A DNA stretch of 64,000 nucleotides from assembly GCA_041744575.1 (NCBI GenBank), contig JBGTKP010000005.1, forward strand, positions 1 to 64,000, in the 5' to 3' direction. Of the stretch, positions 28,857 through 37,881 are shown piece after piece; position 1 is the first letter of the stretch, and every line of letters begins with the position of its first letter. The stretch comes from JTS-RE37 sp041744575. GTDB lineage: Bacteria; Bacteroidota; Bacteroidia; Flavobacteriales; Flavobacteriaceae. The notes below the pieces were generated by a model. The model saw only the letters and a list, made by a program, of their open reading frames with translations, was not told the DNA's origin and did no database searches. Both the position numbers and the translations under genes were made by a program.

Positions 28857-31800
28857 GGTCGGAAATTGGTTGCTTTATTTTTACAATGTTGTTACCGGGT
28901 CGGATTCTTTCCTGCAGGTATTGGAAAAAGATAAACAGAACGGGGATGACAAATACCCCGAAGATCGTCCCTATCAGAAGTCCGCCTACTGCGCCGGTTC
29001 CGATGGAACGGTTTCCGGCAGCGCCCACGCCGTTGGCAAGAACGAGTGGGGTTAAGCCCAGAATGAATGCAAAGGAAGTCATCAGGATGGGCCTGAGACG
29101 AATCTTTGCTCCTTCTATGGCCGCTTCGGAAATAGAATACCCGTCTTTGCGTTTCTGAATGGCAAATTCAACAATGAGGATGGCATTTTTTGCAAGCAGA
29201 CCGATCAGCATGATCAAAGCGATCTGGAAATATATATTATTTTCCAGCCCGGCGATCCAGGTTGAAAAATAGGCTCCTGCCACGCCGATGGGCAGCGAAA
29301 GTAAGACGGAAAAAGGGAGCAGAAAACTTTCATACTGGGCTGCGAGGAGAAAATAGACAAATACAATGCTCAACATGAAGATGATCCCAGCCTGACCGGA
29401 GGACGCAATTTCCTCTCTTGTAAGGCCAGAAAAGGCGATGTCATACTCATTCGGCAATGACCCTGCCACCTTTTCTATGGCAGAAATAGCATCGCCCGAG
29501 CTATAGCCGGGAGCAGAAGAACCTGTTACTGTTACCGCATTGAAAAGGTTGAAACGAGTTACCGTCTGAGGCCCATAGATCCTTTTTAAGGTAACAAATT
29601 GCGAAATAGGTGTCATAGCTCCTTCGGCAGTCCTGAGATAAATGCTGTTCAGGCTCTGCTCGTCCATTCGGTCTTCCGGCAGTGCCTGGACAAAGACCCT
29701 GTATTGTTGTCCGAAACTGCTGAAATTAGATGTAAAATAGCCCCCGATATACCCCTGTAAAGTTCCAAGGATTTCGTTCACTCCAACCCCTGCCTCCATG
29801 GCCTTTGGAACATCAATATCCATTTGCAGCTGGGGATAGTTCGTACTGAACGGATTGGAGGCAAAGGCAATCGAAGGTTCATCGGTGAGGCTTGAAGCAA
29901 ATTCAGTGGTTGTTTCATCAAGATCTGTCAGGGGTCCGGAAGTACGATCGATCAACTGAAATTCAAATCCGTCTGAACTTCCGAAACCAGGAACACTTGA
30001 AGGGGTGAAATAGATAACATTGGCGTCTGCGACCGAAGATGATTTTTTATTGAGTTGTGCCATGATACTGTCAATCGAGGTAGCAGCTGTTTCGCGGTCT
30101 TCCCAATTTTCAAGGATGATGAACCCCATGGCATACGAACTGCCGGAACCTGAAAAAAAGTTTCTGCCTGCAATGACTGATGCTGTTCGGACACCTGCAA
30201 CTTCTCTCATCTGGTCGTATAAGGTCTGAGCCACATCGTAGGATCTGTCCAGGGAGGATCCGGGAGGCAATTCAGCATTCAAAAAAATGACCCCTCTGTC
30301 TTCAGCAGGCACAAAGCCCGTAGGAATTCTCATATTGATCAGGAAAATACCGGCAACCGCCAAAGCCAGGACCGCCAGGGTGATCCATCGGTGTTTGACC
30401 AGAAAACCCAGAGAACTTATATACCTGTCGCGGGTGGTAACAAAAGCGGTATTAAAGGCCATATAGAATCGTTGCAACAGATTCTTCCTGTGAGAAGCCG
30501 GATCATGGGGTTTCAGGAAAAGGGCACACAATGCCGGGCTCAGCGTAAGGGCGTTCAGCGCCGAGATGAGGATGGCAATGATCAGTGTCACTCCAAACTG
30601 CTCGTAAAATACCCCGGACGGACCCTTAATAAAAGTAATAGGTACAAAAACAGCAGCCATAACGAGGGTAATGGAAACGATGGCTCCTGCAATCTCACTC
30701 ATAGCGTCGACAGAAGCTGTTTTGGCGTTTTTAGCTCCGGCTTCAAGTTTGGCATGCACGGCTTCTACGACCACTATGGCATCGTCCACCACAATACCGA
30801 TAGCCAGCAATAGTGCAAAGAGGGTAAGTAAATTAATAGAATAGCCAAGGAGACCAAGAAAGAAAAAGGTGCCAATAATGGAGACTGGCACTGAAATGGC
30901 CGGAATAAGTGTCGATTTAAAGTCCTGTAAAAAAACAAACACCACCAGGAAAACCAGAAGGAAGGCTTCTATCAGCGTTGTTTGAACCTTGCTTATAGAA
31001 GCGGTTAAAAACTTGTTCGTGTCGTAATTGATGATGTAATCGATCCCCACGGGAAAGTCTTCTTTTAATTCATCAAGCTTGACATATATTTGTTCGATAA
31101 TTTCCTGGGCATTCGATCCCGGAGTTTGAAACAGGCCGAAGTTAATGGCCGGATGTCCTTTGGACCGCGACAGGGAAGTGTATGATAAGGCATCCAGTTC
31201 AACGGATCCTATATCCTTAACCCTTAAGAACTTCCCCTGGCCCAATGCCTTGATGATGATATTCTCATATTCAGCGGCGGTTTTGTAGCGTCCCTGGTAT
31301 TTTAATACATACTCAAAGGAAGCACCGGTATTCTGTCCCAGAGCCCCTGCTGCGGCTTCCAGACTTTGTTCTCCGATCGCACTGATAACGTCCTGGGGTA
31401 CCAGTTCATAGCTGGACATTTTGGCAGGATCCAGCCAAACCCTCATCGCATAGTCCTTGCCTCCGAATACAGTGACATCTCCGACCCCGTTAATTCGCTG
31501 AAGTTCCGGTCTTACGTAAATGTTCAGATAGTTCTGAACAAAAGTGTCATCATAATCGGGATTGGTCGAAAAGATAGCGGCATACAACAGTGCAGAATTT
31601 TGCCTTTTTACGGTGGTAATACCTGCCCTGATCACTTCATCAGGCAGAACGGAATTGGCCCTTGAAACCCGGTTCTGGACATTCACCGCTGCTATATCCG
31701 CATCATAACCCTGCTCAAAAAAAACCGAAATGCTGGCACTGCCGTTGTTACTGGCACTGGAAGTGATGTAAGTCATCCCTTCCACTCCATTGATCTGTTC

Positions 31801-31998
31801 CTCAATGGGAACTATTACACTTTCGAGAATGGTTTCAGCATTCGCTCCCGGAAATGTGGCATTTACCTGCACCGTCGGCGGTGCAATATCAGGATATTGA
31901 GTAACTGCCAATTGCGTGAGCCCAAGAACTCCCAAAAGGACAATTATGATGGAAATCACTGAAGATAGTATGGGTCTTTCGATGAAGATTTTCAGCAT
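28849..31998 (-). CDS. RND efflux pump, HAE1 (AcrB-like) family
   Basis: 1049 residues, classical AcrB length. The N-terminus reads FIERPILSSVISIIIVLLG. The proton-relay Asp pair lies in LLAIGIVVDDAIVVVEAV, and GLLAKNAILIVEFAIQKRKD is the matching second-half motif. It also carries GxxN-type loops typical of true AcrB/MexB proteins (QNRVSRANSVLP), closer to drug/bile-salt pumps than the first RND system in the window. It is cotranscribed with adaptor (6 bp gap) and NodT-type channel (overlap). Confidence 0.94.
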   Translation of the reverse strand: MLKIFIERPILSSVISIIIVLLGVLGLTQLAVTQYPDIAPPTVQVNATFPGANAETILESVIVPIEEQINGVEGMTYITSSASNNGSASISVFFEQGYDADIAAVNVQNRVSRANSVLPDEVIRAGITTVKRQNSALLYAAIFSTNPDYDDTFVQNYLNIYVRPELQRINGVGDVTVFGGKDYAMRVWLDPAKMSSYELVPQDVISAIGEQSLEAAAGALGQNTGASFEYVLKYQGRYKTAAEYENIIIKALGQGKFLRVKDIGSVELDALSYTSLSRSKGHPAINFGLFQTPGSNAQEIIEQIYVKLDELKEDFPVGIDYIINYDTNKFLTASISKVQTTLIEAFLLVFLVVFVFLQDFKSTLIPAISVPVSIIGTFFFLGLLGYSINLLTLFALLLAIGIVVDDAIVVVEAVHAKLEAGAKNAKTASVDAMSEIAGAIVSITLVMAAVFVPITFIKGPSGVFYEQFGVTLIIAILISALNALTLSPALCALFLKPHDPASHRKNLLQRFYMAFNTAFVTTRDRYISSLGFLVKHRWITLAVLALAVAGIFLINMRIPTGFVPAEDRGVIFLNAELPPGSSLDRSYDVAQTLYDQMREVAGVRTASVIAGRNFFSGSGSSYAMGFIILENWEDRETAATSIDSIMAQLNKKSSSVADANVIYFTPSSVPGFGSSDGFEFQLIDRTSGPLTDLDETTTEFASSLTDEPSIAFASNPFSTNYPQLQMDIDVPKAMEAGVGVNEILGTLQGYIGGYFTSNFSSFGQQYRVFVQALPEDRMDEQSLNSIYLRTAEGAMTPISQFVTLKRIYGPQTVTRFNLFNAVTVTGSSAPGYSSGDAISAIEKVAGSLPNEYDIAFSGLTREEIASSGQAGIIFMLSIVFVYFLLAAQYESFLLPFSVLLSLPIGVAGAYFSTWIAGLENNIYFQIALIMLIGLLAKNAILIVEFAIQKRKDGYSISEAAIEGAKIRLRPILMTSFAFILGLTPLVLANGVGAAGNRSIGTGAVGGLLIGTIFGVFVIPVLFIFFQYLQERIRPGNNIVKIKQPISDHD

Positions 31999-32004
31999 GG
32001 CAAC

Positions 32005-33141
32005 TTATTTAAAGACCGTCTCAAAAGAAGAAATAATACTATCCAATGATACCTCCTGCGGAATGATTCTACTACCCGGTTGCACCTTATTGGCCCCTTT
32101 GGCGAGGATGGTTGTGCCGGGAGTCAGTCCTTCACTTACCACATACAGGTTGTCTACCCTGGAGAGAATTGAAATGGCGGAAGGTACCAGGGAATCGGCC
32201 CGGACGGTATATACAAAAGTTTTCCCCTGTTGCTCATACGTAGAAAGTGTAGGGACGATCATGGCGTCCGCAAATACCTGCGGTACCTGAATGGTGCCGC
32301 TACTGCCGTTGCGAAGGAGGCCGTCGGCATTGTCAAATCGCGCGCGAAAAGTAACTGTTCCCGTCTGGGTATCTATATCTCCGGAAATGGTTTCTACAGT
32401 TCCTTCTTTTTCGTATGCCGCGCCATTGGCCAGGATCAGCTTTACCTTAGGGAGATTCGCAATCCGTTCTTCCATGGTTTTACCCATGGTGGTGGTTACA
32501 AAACCCAAAAATTCCTTCTCGTTCATCGAAAAATAAGCATACACCGTCGCAATAGAAGAAACCCGGGTGAGAGGGAGCTGGTCCTGCGGACTTATCAGTG
32601 CGCCTTTCCGAAAGTTAATCGACCCAACCACGCCATCCACCGGACTCCGGATATCCGCATAGCCGATGTTCGCAGTAACCCCGTTGTAAGTGCTTTTGGC
32701 CTGTGCGAGACGCGCCTCAGCAGTTTCCAGCTGCACATTGCTTATAATTTGCTTCTCTACCAGAGGTTTGAGTTTGTTTACCTCAACCTGTGCCGCATTC
32801 ACATTGGCCTTCCCAGCTGCGGCCTCCTCATTTAAGGACTGGGTTTCCAACTTGAACAACAGCTGTCCTTTCCTTACCGATTCGCCCTCATGGACAAGTA
32901 CATCCGTAATATAACCTGAGACTTTCGCTCTCACCTCGCTGTTCACAAGGCCCTCTATGGTTGCAGGATACGCATTATACGCGGTCATTGTCCGGGTTGG
33001 GACGGTAAGCACCGGAAGTGGTATGGGACCATTCTCCTCCAGTGGGTCCTGCTTTGTTCCCTGATTGCATGAGAGTATGAAAAATAAGCCGGGCAACAGT
33101 GCAAGGCTGCGTATTTTATTTGTTATCGCTGATGGGTTCAT
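32005..33141 (-). CDS. RND efflux periplasmic adaptor lipoprotein (AcrA-like)
   Basis: 378 residues from the ATG at 33141, giving a lipoprotein signal (LALLPGLFFILSC). The start lies 26 bp inside the end of the regulator gene. The lipoyl halves (VRAKVSGYITDVLVHEGESV and YADIRSPVDGVVGSI), alpha-hairpin and barrel are in the AcrA order. It joins the pump to the NodT-type channel. It is the second gene of the regulator-adaptor-pump-channel operon. Confidence 0.92.
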   Translation of the reverse strand: MNPSAITNKIRSLALLPGLFFILSCNQGTKQDPLEENGPIPLPVLTVPTRTMTAYNAYPATIEGLVNSEVRAKVSGYITDVLVHEGESVRKGQLLFKLETQSLNEEAAAGKANVNAAQVEVNKLKPLVEKQIISNVQLETAEARLAQAKSTYNGVTANIGYADIRSPVDGVVGSINFRKGALISPQDQLPLTRVSSIATVYAYFSMNEKEFLGFVTTTMGKTMEERIANLPKVKLILANGAAYEKEGTVETISGDIDTQTGTVTFRARFDNADGLLRNGSSGTIQVPQVFADAMIVPTLSTYEQQGKTFVYTVRADSLVPSAISILSRVDNLYVVSEGLTPGTTILAKGANKVQPGSRIIPQEVSLDSIISSFETVFK

Positions 33142-33628
33142 CGGTCGTCGCTTTTTGAAAATCACTTATTTTGATAATGGCAGACTTGATATTTTCCCGC
33201 TGTGCTACCAGGAAATCCTGGTAAATCAGGCCCAGGGATTCATTTTTCCTGAACTTCCGTGGATGGTGCTCGCAATTATAGGAATTGATCTTGCCCACCA
33301 GTTGTAGTTCCTGCTCCACTTTATGCATGTGCTCCTGAAGTGTAAGTGTTAGATAGTTTCTGGTAGATCTGAAATAGCGCCGCCTGTCACCGGACTTGGT
33401 GAAAAATTCGACATATTTGAGATGAACGAGGAGATGGAGATTGGTAGAAACGGAACTCTTGCTTGCCTCTGTAAATGAAGTCAGTTCTTCAAAAGTAAAT
33501 CCTTCGCCCCGGGATAAGATCATGATGGCATAAATCCGGGCAGCAAGTGGCGTAAAATGATGCTTATCCTGAAAGGATATCCCGATCTCTTCAATTAACC
33601 TGCTTTTTTCTTCAGAACAACCTGCCAT
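33116..33628 (-). CDS. GbsR/MarR-family transcriptional regulator
   Basis: 170 residues. A winged helix-turn-helix covers about residues 28-85: ARIYAIMILSRGEGFTFEEL, the recognition part ASKSSVSTNLHLLVHLKYVE, and the wing SGDRRRYFRS. This is the GbsR branch of MarR-like proteins. The C-terminal helices would dimerise. It heads the second RND operon and overlaps the adaptor gene, so it is probably the local regulator of the pump and of itself; an inverted repeat in its promoter is a likely binding site. Confidence 0.85.
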   Translation of the reverse strand: MAGCSEEKSRLIEEIGISFQDKHHFTPLAARIYAIMILSRGEGFTFEELTSFTEASKSSVSTNLHLLVHLKYVEFFTKSGDRRRYFRSTRNYLTLTLQEHMHKVEQELQLVGKINSYNCEHHPRKFRKNESLGLIYQDFLVAQRENIKSAIIKISDFQKATTDEPISDNK

Positions 33629-33642
33629 ACACTACAAAAATA

Positions 33643-33674
33643 CAAACCTACAATTGGTTCGGAACATATCGAAC
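33643..33674 (-). promoter_or_regulatory. Promoter with embedded candidate operator for the regulator-RND operon
   Basis: Minus-strand -7 element TAGGTTTG at 33643-33650. An inverted repeat GTTCG-N8-CGAAC (33657-33674) overlaps the expected -33 region, so a bound regulator would block polymerase. The assignment to the GbsR protein is inferred from position. Confidence 0.45.
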
Positions 33675-33793
33675 TAAATGAATGCTAAAAGAAGGTTAAA
33701 TTTCTGCACGCACCGCCCCATCTTCAAAAGGTTGGTGTAATTAGTATTAATTTTAAGAGAGTCATGTGTTGACTACAAATGAAATAAACAATT

Positions 33794-34585
33794 ATGATGC
33801 AATTAAAAGACAAAAAAGTTCTCGTAACCGGAGGCACTGAAGGGATAGGGAAAGCGCTGGTGGCCGGACTGGTGGCCCGTGGGGTAAAACAAATCGCCGT
33901 TATGGCTCGTAAAAAGAAGGGACTTGATGCCCTTGGGATGGCTTTTCCCTCAACCGAATTCATCATGATCATGGGAGATGTTTCAGATCTTGATAACATC
34001 CGCCATGGGATAGAGAAAATCAAATCTCAGTGGGGCTATCTGGACATTCTGGTGAATAATGCCGGAGTTGTTTCGGCAGGTTTGCTGGAGAACATCCCGG
34101 ATGAGGATATTGTCTCACAGATCGCAATTAATCTTACAGGGCCCATCGTCCTTACGAAGTATTGCCTTCCGCTGCTTAAGGAAAGTAAGGGGGCTGCCAT
34201 CATGAATATTTCCTCAGGGCTTGGCCTGATCGGGATGCCCTATTACAGCGTTTACGCCAGCACCAAATCTGGCATCAGACAATTTTCGGATGCGCTGCGC
34301 AGGGAACTGAAATCGGAAAATATTCATGTCATCTCTATATATCCCACCGCCACCGATACCGGGATGATGAAAACGGCAGACACGACTGGGATGGACGCCC
34401 CCGAAATGGTTGCGGAAAAATCCATCGAAGGCCTGATCAACGGAGAGATCAATGTCATTTTTGGAGGGGAACAGCGCCTGAGGGACCATCGTTTGAATTT
34501 TGAAGCCCCACTGGAAATGGATCGAAAAGTTGCCGGAAATCTGGATGTCCTCAAAAAGCGCAGTGCACGCCACCGTGCCATGTGA
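33794..34585 (+). CDS. Short-chain dehydrogenase/reductase
   Basis: 263 residues. Cofactor motif T12-G-G-T-E-G-I-G19, the NNAG motif at 88-91, and catalytic S141, Y154-x3-K158 in the classical spacing. The C-terminal part (PTATDTGM, then MDAPEMVAEKSIEGLINGE) resembles SDRs acting on hydrophobic carbonyl substrates, but the substrate is not readable. The Arg-Lys-Lys-Lys after strand 2 suggests NADPH preference. It is monocistronic and converges on the CDF transporter gene. Confidence 0.9.
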   Translation: MMQLKDKKVLVTGGTEGIGKALVAGLVARGVKQIAVMARKKKGLDALGMAFPSTEFIMIMGDVSDLDNIRHGIEKIKSQWGYLDILVNNAGVVSAGLLENIPDEDIVSQIAINLTGPIVLTKYCLPLLKESKGAAIMNISSGLGLIGMPYYSVYASTKSGIRQFSDALRRELKSENIHVISIYPTATDTGMMKTADTTGMDAPEMVAEKSIEGLINGEINVIFGGEQRLRDHRLNFEAPLEMDRKVAGNLDVLKKRSARHRAM

Positions 34586-34613
34586 TGCTTACCTCGCTTA
34601 CAAGAGATCAACT

Positions 34614-35543
34614 TCAGTGCCTTTTACTCACCGCAGAGCCCAGATCATTGGTCGTATGGATAAATACTTCTGTCACTGTGGGGATCTCGTTCACGATCTG
34701 AGATCTAAGGTCTTGTACGATCGCTTCTGCTTTTAGTAATTCCAGGTCATCTGAAAGGTCCATTTCTATTACCACCAGAATATTGTCGGGACCAAAATGC
34801 ATCGTCTTGGGGGTGTTGTATTTTTTAATGTAAGGGGAAGCACTAAGTATCCGTCTTAAATTCTGCAAAATTTCCAGAGAGGCACTTTCCCCAAGCAACA
34901 ATCCCTTAGTTTCAATAGCCAGAAAAGTGGCTACCGTCAGAAGCAACAACCCGATCAGGACAGAAGCCGCACCGTCTATATAAGGATTCCCGAAATATTG
35001 TGAAAAAAATACCCCGAGCAGGGCGATGGTAAGTCCGGCAACAGCTGCGGTATCCTCAATGACAATGGCAAAATTCGCCGGATCCTTGCTTTTGATGATA
35101 TTTTCTATCAGGTTTCCGGTCACATGCGACTTATTAAAAGTCTTAAGGGCTATGGCGAGCGCAGTCCCTTCAAAAATCATCGCGGCAATAAGAACACCAT
35201 AGTTCCATGAAGGATTCTCTATGACAACAGGGTCCTGAAGTGCATGTATTCCTTCATAAATGGCAAATCCGCCGCCAAGAGCAAATATGAGAATACTCAC
35301 TACGAAACTCCAGAAATAAATCTCCTTCCCATAACCAAAGGGATGGGAAGCACTTGGCTGGCGGGCAGAACGCCGTATACCGAGCAAAAGCAACAAGCCA
35401 TTACCTGTGTCAATTACGGAGTGGATCCCTTCTGCCAGCATGGCCGAACTTCCTGTAAAGAAGGCAGCGATAAACTTGCTTATGGCAATTAATGTATTTG
35501 CCACAATTGCACCATAAATGGCTATTTTAGAACCAGTTGCCAT
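34614..35543 (-). CDS. Cation diffusion facilitator (CDF) metal exporter
   Basis: 309 residues with six predicted transmembrane helices and a C-terminal cytosolic metal-binding domain (about 205-300). TM2 has the metal-site motif H-x3-D (GIHSVIDTGNG). TM5 has an acidic segment (IEDTAAVAGL) in place of the usual HxxxD. It should expel a divalent metal such as Zn, Mn or Fe in exchange for protons; the acidic TM5 site makes plain zinc specificity uncertain. Stand-alone gene. Confidence 0.88.
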   Translation of the reverse strand: MATGSKIAIYGAIVANTLIAISKFIAAFFTGSSAMLAEGIHSVIDTGNGLLLLLGIRRSARQPSASHPFGYGKEIYFWSFVVSILIFALGGGFAIYEGIHALQDPVVIENPSWNYGVLIAAMIFEGTALAIALKTFNKSHVTGNLIENIIKSKDPANFAIVIEDTAAVAGLTIALLGVFFSQYFGNPYIDGAASVLIGLLLLTVATFLAIETKGLLLGESASLEILQNLRRILSASPYIKKYNTPKTMHFGPDNILVVIEMDLSDDLELLKAEAIVQDLRSQIVNEIPTVTEVFIHTTNDLGSAVSKRH

Positions 35544-35736
35544 ATAGTAGCGTTCGAGAGTGATAAGACGAGGCTTCTGTCATTCGCAAAAGGTACGAAA
35601 TCCGTGCCTTATAATCGCAGGGGGGCCTTCTACCCGGCGAAGAGCGATGACCGGTTACCCACGGGCTGAATCACCGAATATGATATAAAATATTTACAGT
35701 CGAACAGCAAATGCTGCTACCCGCTTAAAAAGGAGA

Positions 35737-36231
35737 TCAGGGAATCCGGAGATTTGCACCAAAGGGCGGGTCAGGAAGGATCCCGTCCTGATCCCGGGCT
35801 TCTGCCGAAACAATGATACTGCCGCTTTTGAGCGCCTTTTCATAAGCTTCGGCAGCGGCAGCGGAGAGTCCGGCATGTACAAGAGTATTCAACAACTTCC
35901 CGTAAATTCCTGCAGAATTTGCAATTGTTCCGGCTACAGGCCCGGCAATAGCCAGTCCCAGAGTGGGATGTACAATGGAGGCAGCAATTCCCGACCTTGC
36001 ACCGGAACTGTATTCTTCCGTAGCAGCCATATCCTTCTTATTTATAATGGTTCCTGCAGACTCTGAATTCTTACCGGTAAAGTATTGTTCCCAGATTTCC
36101 TGTGGCATCAATACATCTATATCGGATTTGAGATAACCGTTGAGAAGCAGAAAATCGTAGTAGGCGACGGCATCCGCAGGGTTGGTGAAAACCCGGTCGA
36201 TTCGATTGCCGGAAAAGTTGCGATGGCTCAT
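35737..36231 (-). CDS. Small general-stress-type protein with glycine/alanine-rich core
   Basis: 164 residues from the ATG at 36231, the likely start; the frame continues to 36351 without a better site. The N-terminus (VFTNPADAVAYYDFLLLNGY) has the beta-alpha layout of the YflT/GSP17M-like domain. A Gly/Ala-rich segment in the middle (GIAASIVHPTLGLAIAGPVAGTIANSAG) resembles the glycine-zipper part of proteins annotated as general stress proteins. The tail is polar. Function unknown; resemblance judged by eye. Confidence 0.6.
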   Translation of the reverse strand: MSHRNFSGNRIDRVFTNPADAVAYYDFLLLNGYLKSDIDVLMPQEIWEQYFTGKNSESAGTIINKKDMAATEEYSSGARSGIAASIVHPTLGLAIAGPVAGTIANSAGIYGKLLNTLVHAGLSAAAAEAYEKALKSGSIIVSAEARDQDGILPDPPFGANLRIP

Positions 36232-36452
36232 TGATGTTTTAAACAAAAGTCCAATGTCGTCATTCCGTGCGGCGAGAATGGTCCCTATCAGCCGATTTGT
36301 TAACCATATTAACTTTATTGGAATATGAGAAAAGTTGGTGTTGTCAATCATCCGGGCTCCCCTTACAGAGCAGATTAAAAATAGGTTTTCCGGACTGGGG
36401 GACAGTGCATTCAGATAGGGACACTAAGTTAGCTATTTTTCAAAAATCGGAT

Positions 36453-36460
36453 TATATTTG
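36453..36460 (+). promoter_or_regulatory. Candidate promoter -7 element for tRNA-Leu
   Basis: TATATTTG fits TAnnTTTG and ends 18 nt before the tRNA 5' end. No convincing -33 element. Confidence 0.4.
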
Positions 36461-36478
36461 TGCCCTTCAATTACTAAC

Positions 36479-36562
36479 GCCCGGGTGCTGGAATTGGTAG
36501 ACAGGCATGGTTGAGGGCCATGTGTCCGTTAGGGTGTGTGGGTTCAAGTCCCATCCCGGGTA
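36479..36562 (+). tRNA. tRNA-Leu (anticodon GAG)
   Basis: 84 nt. Acceptor stem GCCCGGG pairs with CCCGGGT, with discriminator A at 36562. The anticodon stem CATGG/CCATG encloses loop TTGAGGG, anticodon GAG, decoding CUC/CUU. A long variable arm typical of a class II tRNA and T-loop TTCAAGT are present. The CCA end is not encoded. A terminator hairpin follows directly. Confidence 0.95.
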
Positions 36563-36563
36563 C

Positions 36564-36597
36564 AAATGCCTCTGGAATGACGTCCAGGGGCATTTTT
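36564..36597 (+). terminator. Intrinsic terminator of the tRNA gene
   Basis: Long stem ATGCCTCTGGA / TCCAGGGGCAT with a 6-nt loop and a T-run, immediately after the tRNA. Confidence 0.85.
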
Positions 36598-36629
36598 ATA
36601 ATTCCTTAGTTTTATTTGAAAAACCGCAC

Positions 36630-37880
36630 ATGTCAAAACAAATCATTATCGTAGGGGGTGGCATTGTAGGTCTTTGCTGTGCCTATTATCTCCACAAAAA
36701 CGGGAACAAAGTGACCATCATTGATAAGTCGGATATGAGCGGAGGCGCTTCCTATGTAAATGCAGGATATCTGACACCAAGCCACATTATGCCTTTGGCT
36801 TCTCCAGGGATGATGGCGCAGGGCATAAAATATATGTTCAATAGCAGCAGCCCATTTTATATGAAGCCGCGAATGGATGCAGATTTTATAAAATGGATTT
36901 GGAATTTCAACCGTTCCTCAACCCAGGCCCATGTAGAAAAGGCTATTCCGCTTATTAAGGATATCAATCTCCTAAGCAGGGACCTCTATACAGATCTTCA
37001 TGCCTCAGGAGATCTGGGCGATTTTCATTTTGAGAAAAAGGGGCTGCTGATGCTTTTTAAAACCATGAGGACAGGAAACCATGAAAGGGAGGTGATGAAA
37101 AGAGCCATTGCAGAAGGTTTGGAAGCACGAGAACTCAGCCTGGGTGAACTCACAGAATTGCAGCCGGGTCTGAGCAGTGAAATTACAGGAGCGATACATT
37201 ACGGCTGTGATGCACATACCTCCCCGGGAGAGTTCATGGATAAACTAAAATCCTATCTCGCCGGAAATGGAGTGGTCATACATAACAATGAAGAGGTAAC
37301 CTCCTTCACCCTGGGGTCTGAAGTCGTTACCCAGGTCATTACTTCCAATGGTTCCTACCAGGCAGACGAGGTGGTACTGGCCTCAGGTTCCTGGAGCCAG
37401 AATCTGGCAAAAAAACTTGGACTATCTCTGAGCGTGCAGCCGGGAAAGGGCTATCGCATCAATGTAAACAGGCCTACCCAGGTTAGGATTCCGGCAATAC
37501 TAATGGAAGCGAAGGTAGCCGTAACCCCTATGCGGGGATTCACCAGGTTTGCCGGGACCATGGAGCTTTCAGGGATTAATCATGACATCCATGAAAAAAG
37601 AGTTGAAGCCATAGCAAGGGCAGCGGCCAATTACTATGAAGGTTTGGAAATAAACGAAGGAGAAAAATCGAATGCCCGCTGTGGCCTTAGGCCCGTAACC
37701 CCTGACGGTCTGCCATACATAGGCCGGGTTCCTCAATGGTCTAACCTTAGCATTGCTACCGGCCATGCTATGATGGGATGGAGCCTTGGGCCAGCGACCG
37801 GAAAATTGATCTCTGAACTCATAGCCAATAAAAAACCGTCCATGAATCTGGACGGTTTTGGTCCGCAACGTCGGTTCTGA
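36630..37880 (+). CDS. FAD-dependent oxidoreductase, D-amino-acid dehydrogenase (DadA-like) family
   Basis: 416 residues from the ATG at 36630, which directly precedes the FAD-binding motif IIIVGGGIVGLCCAYYLHKNG. The frame continues upstream into the tRNA, but that part is not coding. The DAO fold is complete, ending in CGLRPVTPDGLPYIGRVP and ATGHAMMGWSLGPATGKLI, as in DadA and hydroxyproline or D-amino-acid dehydrogenases. It would oxidise a D-amino or imino acid and pass electrons to the respiratory chain; the exact substrate is unknown. A terminator hairpin lies within its last codons. Confidence 0.85.
   Translation: MSKQIIIVGGGIVGLCCAYYLHKNGNKVTIIDKSDMSGGASYVNAGYLTPSHIMPLASPGMMAQGIKYMFNSSSPFYMKPRMDADFIKWIWNFNRSSTQAHVEKAIPLIKDINLLSRDLYTDLHASGDLGDFHFEKKGLLMLFKTMRTGNHEREVMKRAIAEGLEARELSLGELTELQPGLSSEITGAIHYGCDAHTSPGEFMDKLKSYLAGNGVVIHNNEEVTSFTLGSEVVTQVITSNGSYQADEVVLASGSWSQNLAKKLGLSLSVQPGKGYRINVNRPTQVRIPAILMEAKVAVTPMRGFTRFAGTMELSGINHDIHEKRVEAIARAAANYYEGLEINEGEKSNARCGLRPVTPDGLPYIGRVPQWSNLSIATGHAMMGWSLGPATGKLISELIANKKPSMNLDGFGPQRRF
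37832..37859. terminator. Bidirectional terminator inside the 3' end of a coding sequence
   Basis: AAAACCGTCC / GGACGGTTTT with an 8-nt loop. The A-tract and T-tract make it work in both directions, serving the oxidoreductase gene (which it overlaps) and the convergent DUF1080 gene ending at 37882. Confidence 0.75.
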
Positions 37881-37881
37881 A

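Noticed and set aside
36507..36629. Extension of the oxidoreductase gene into the tRNA-Leu
   Set aside because: The tRNA folds well and a terminator lies between; the FAD motif begins right after the ATG at 36630.
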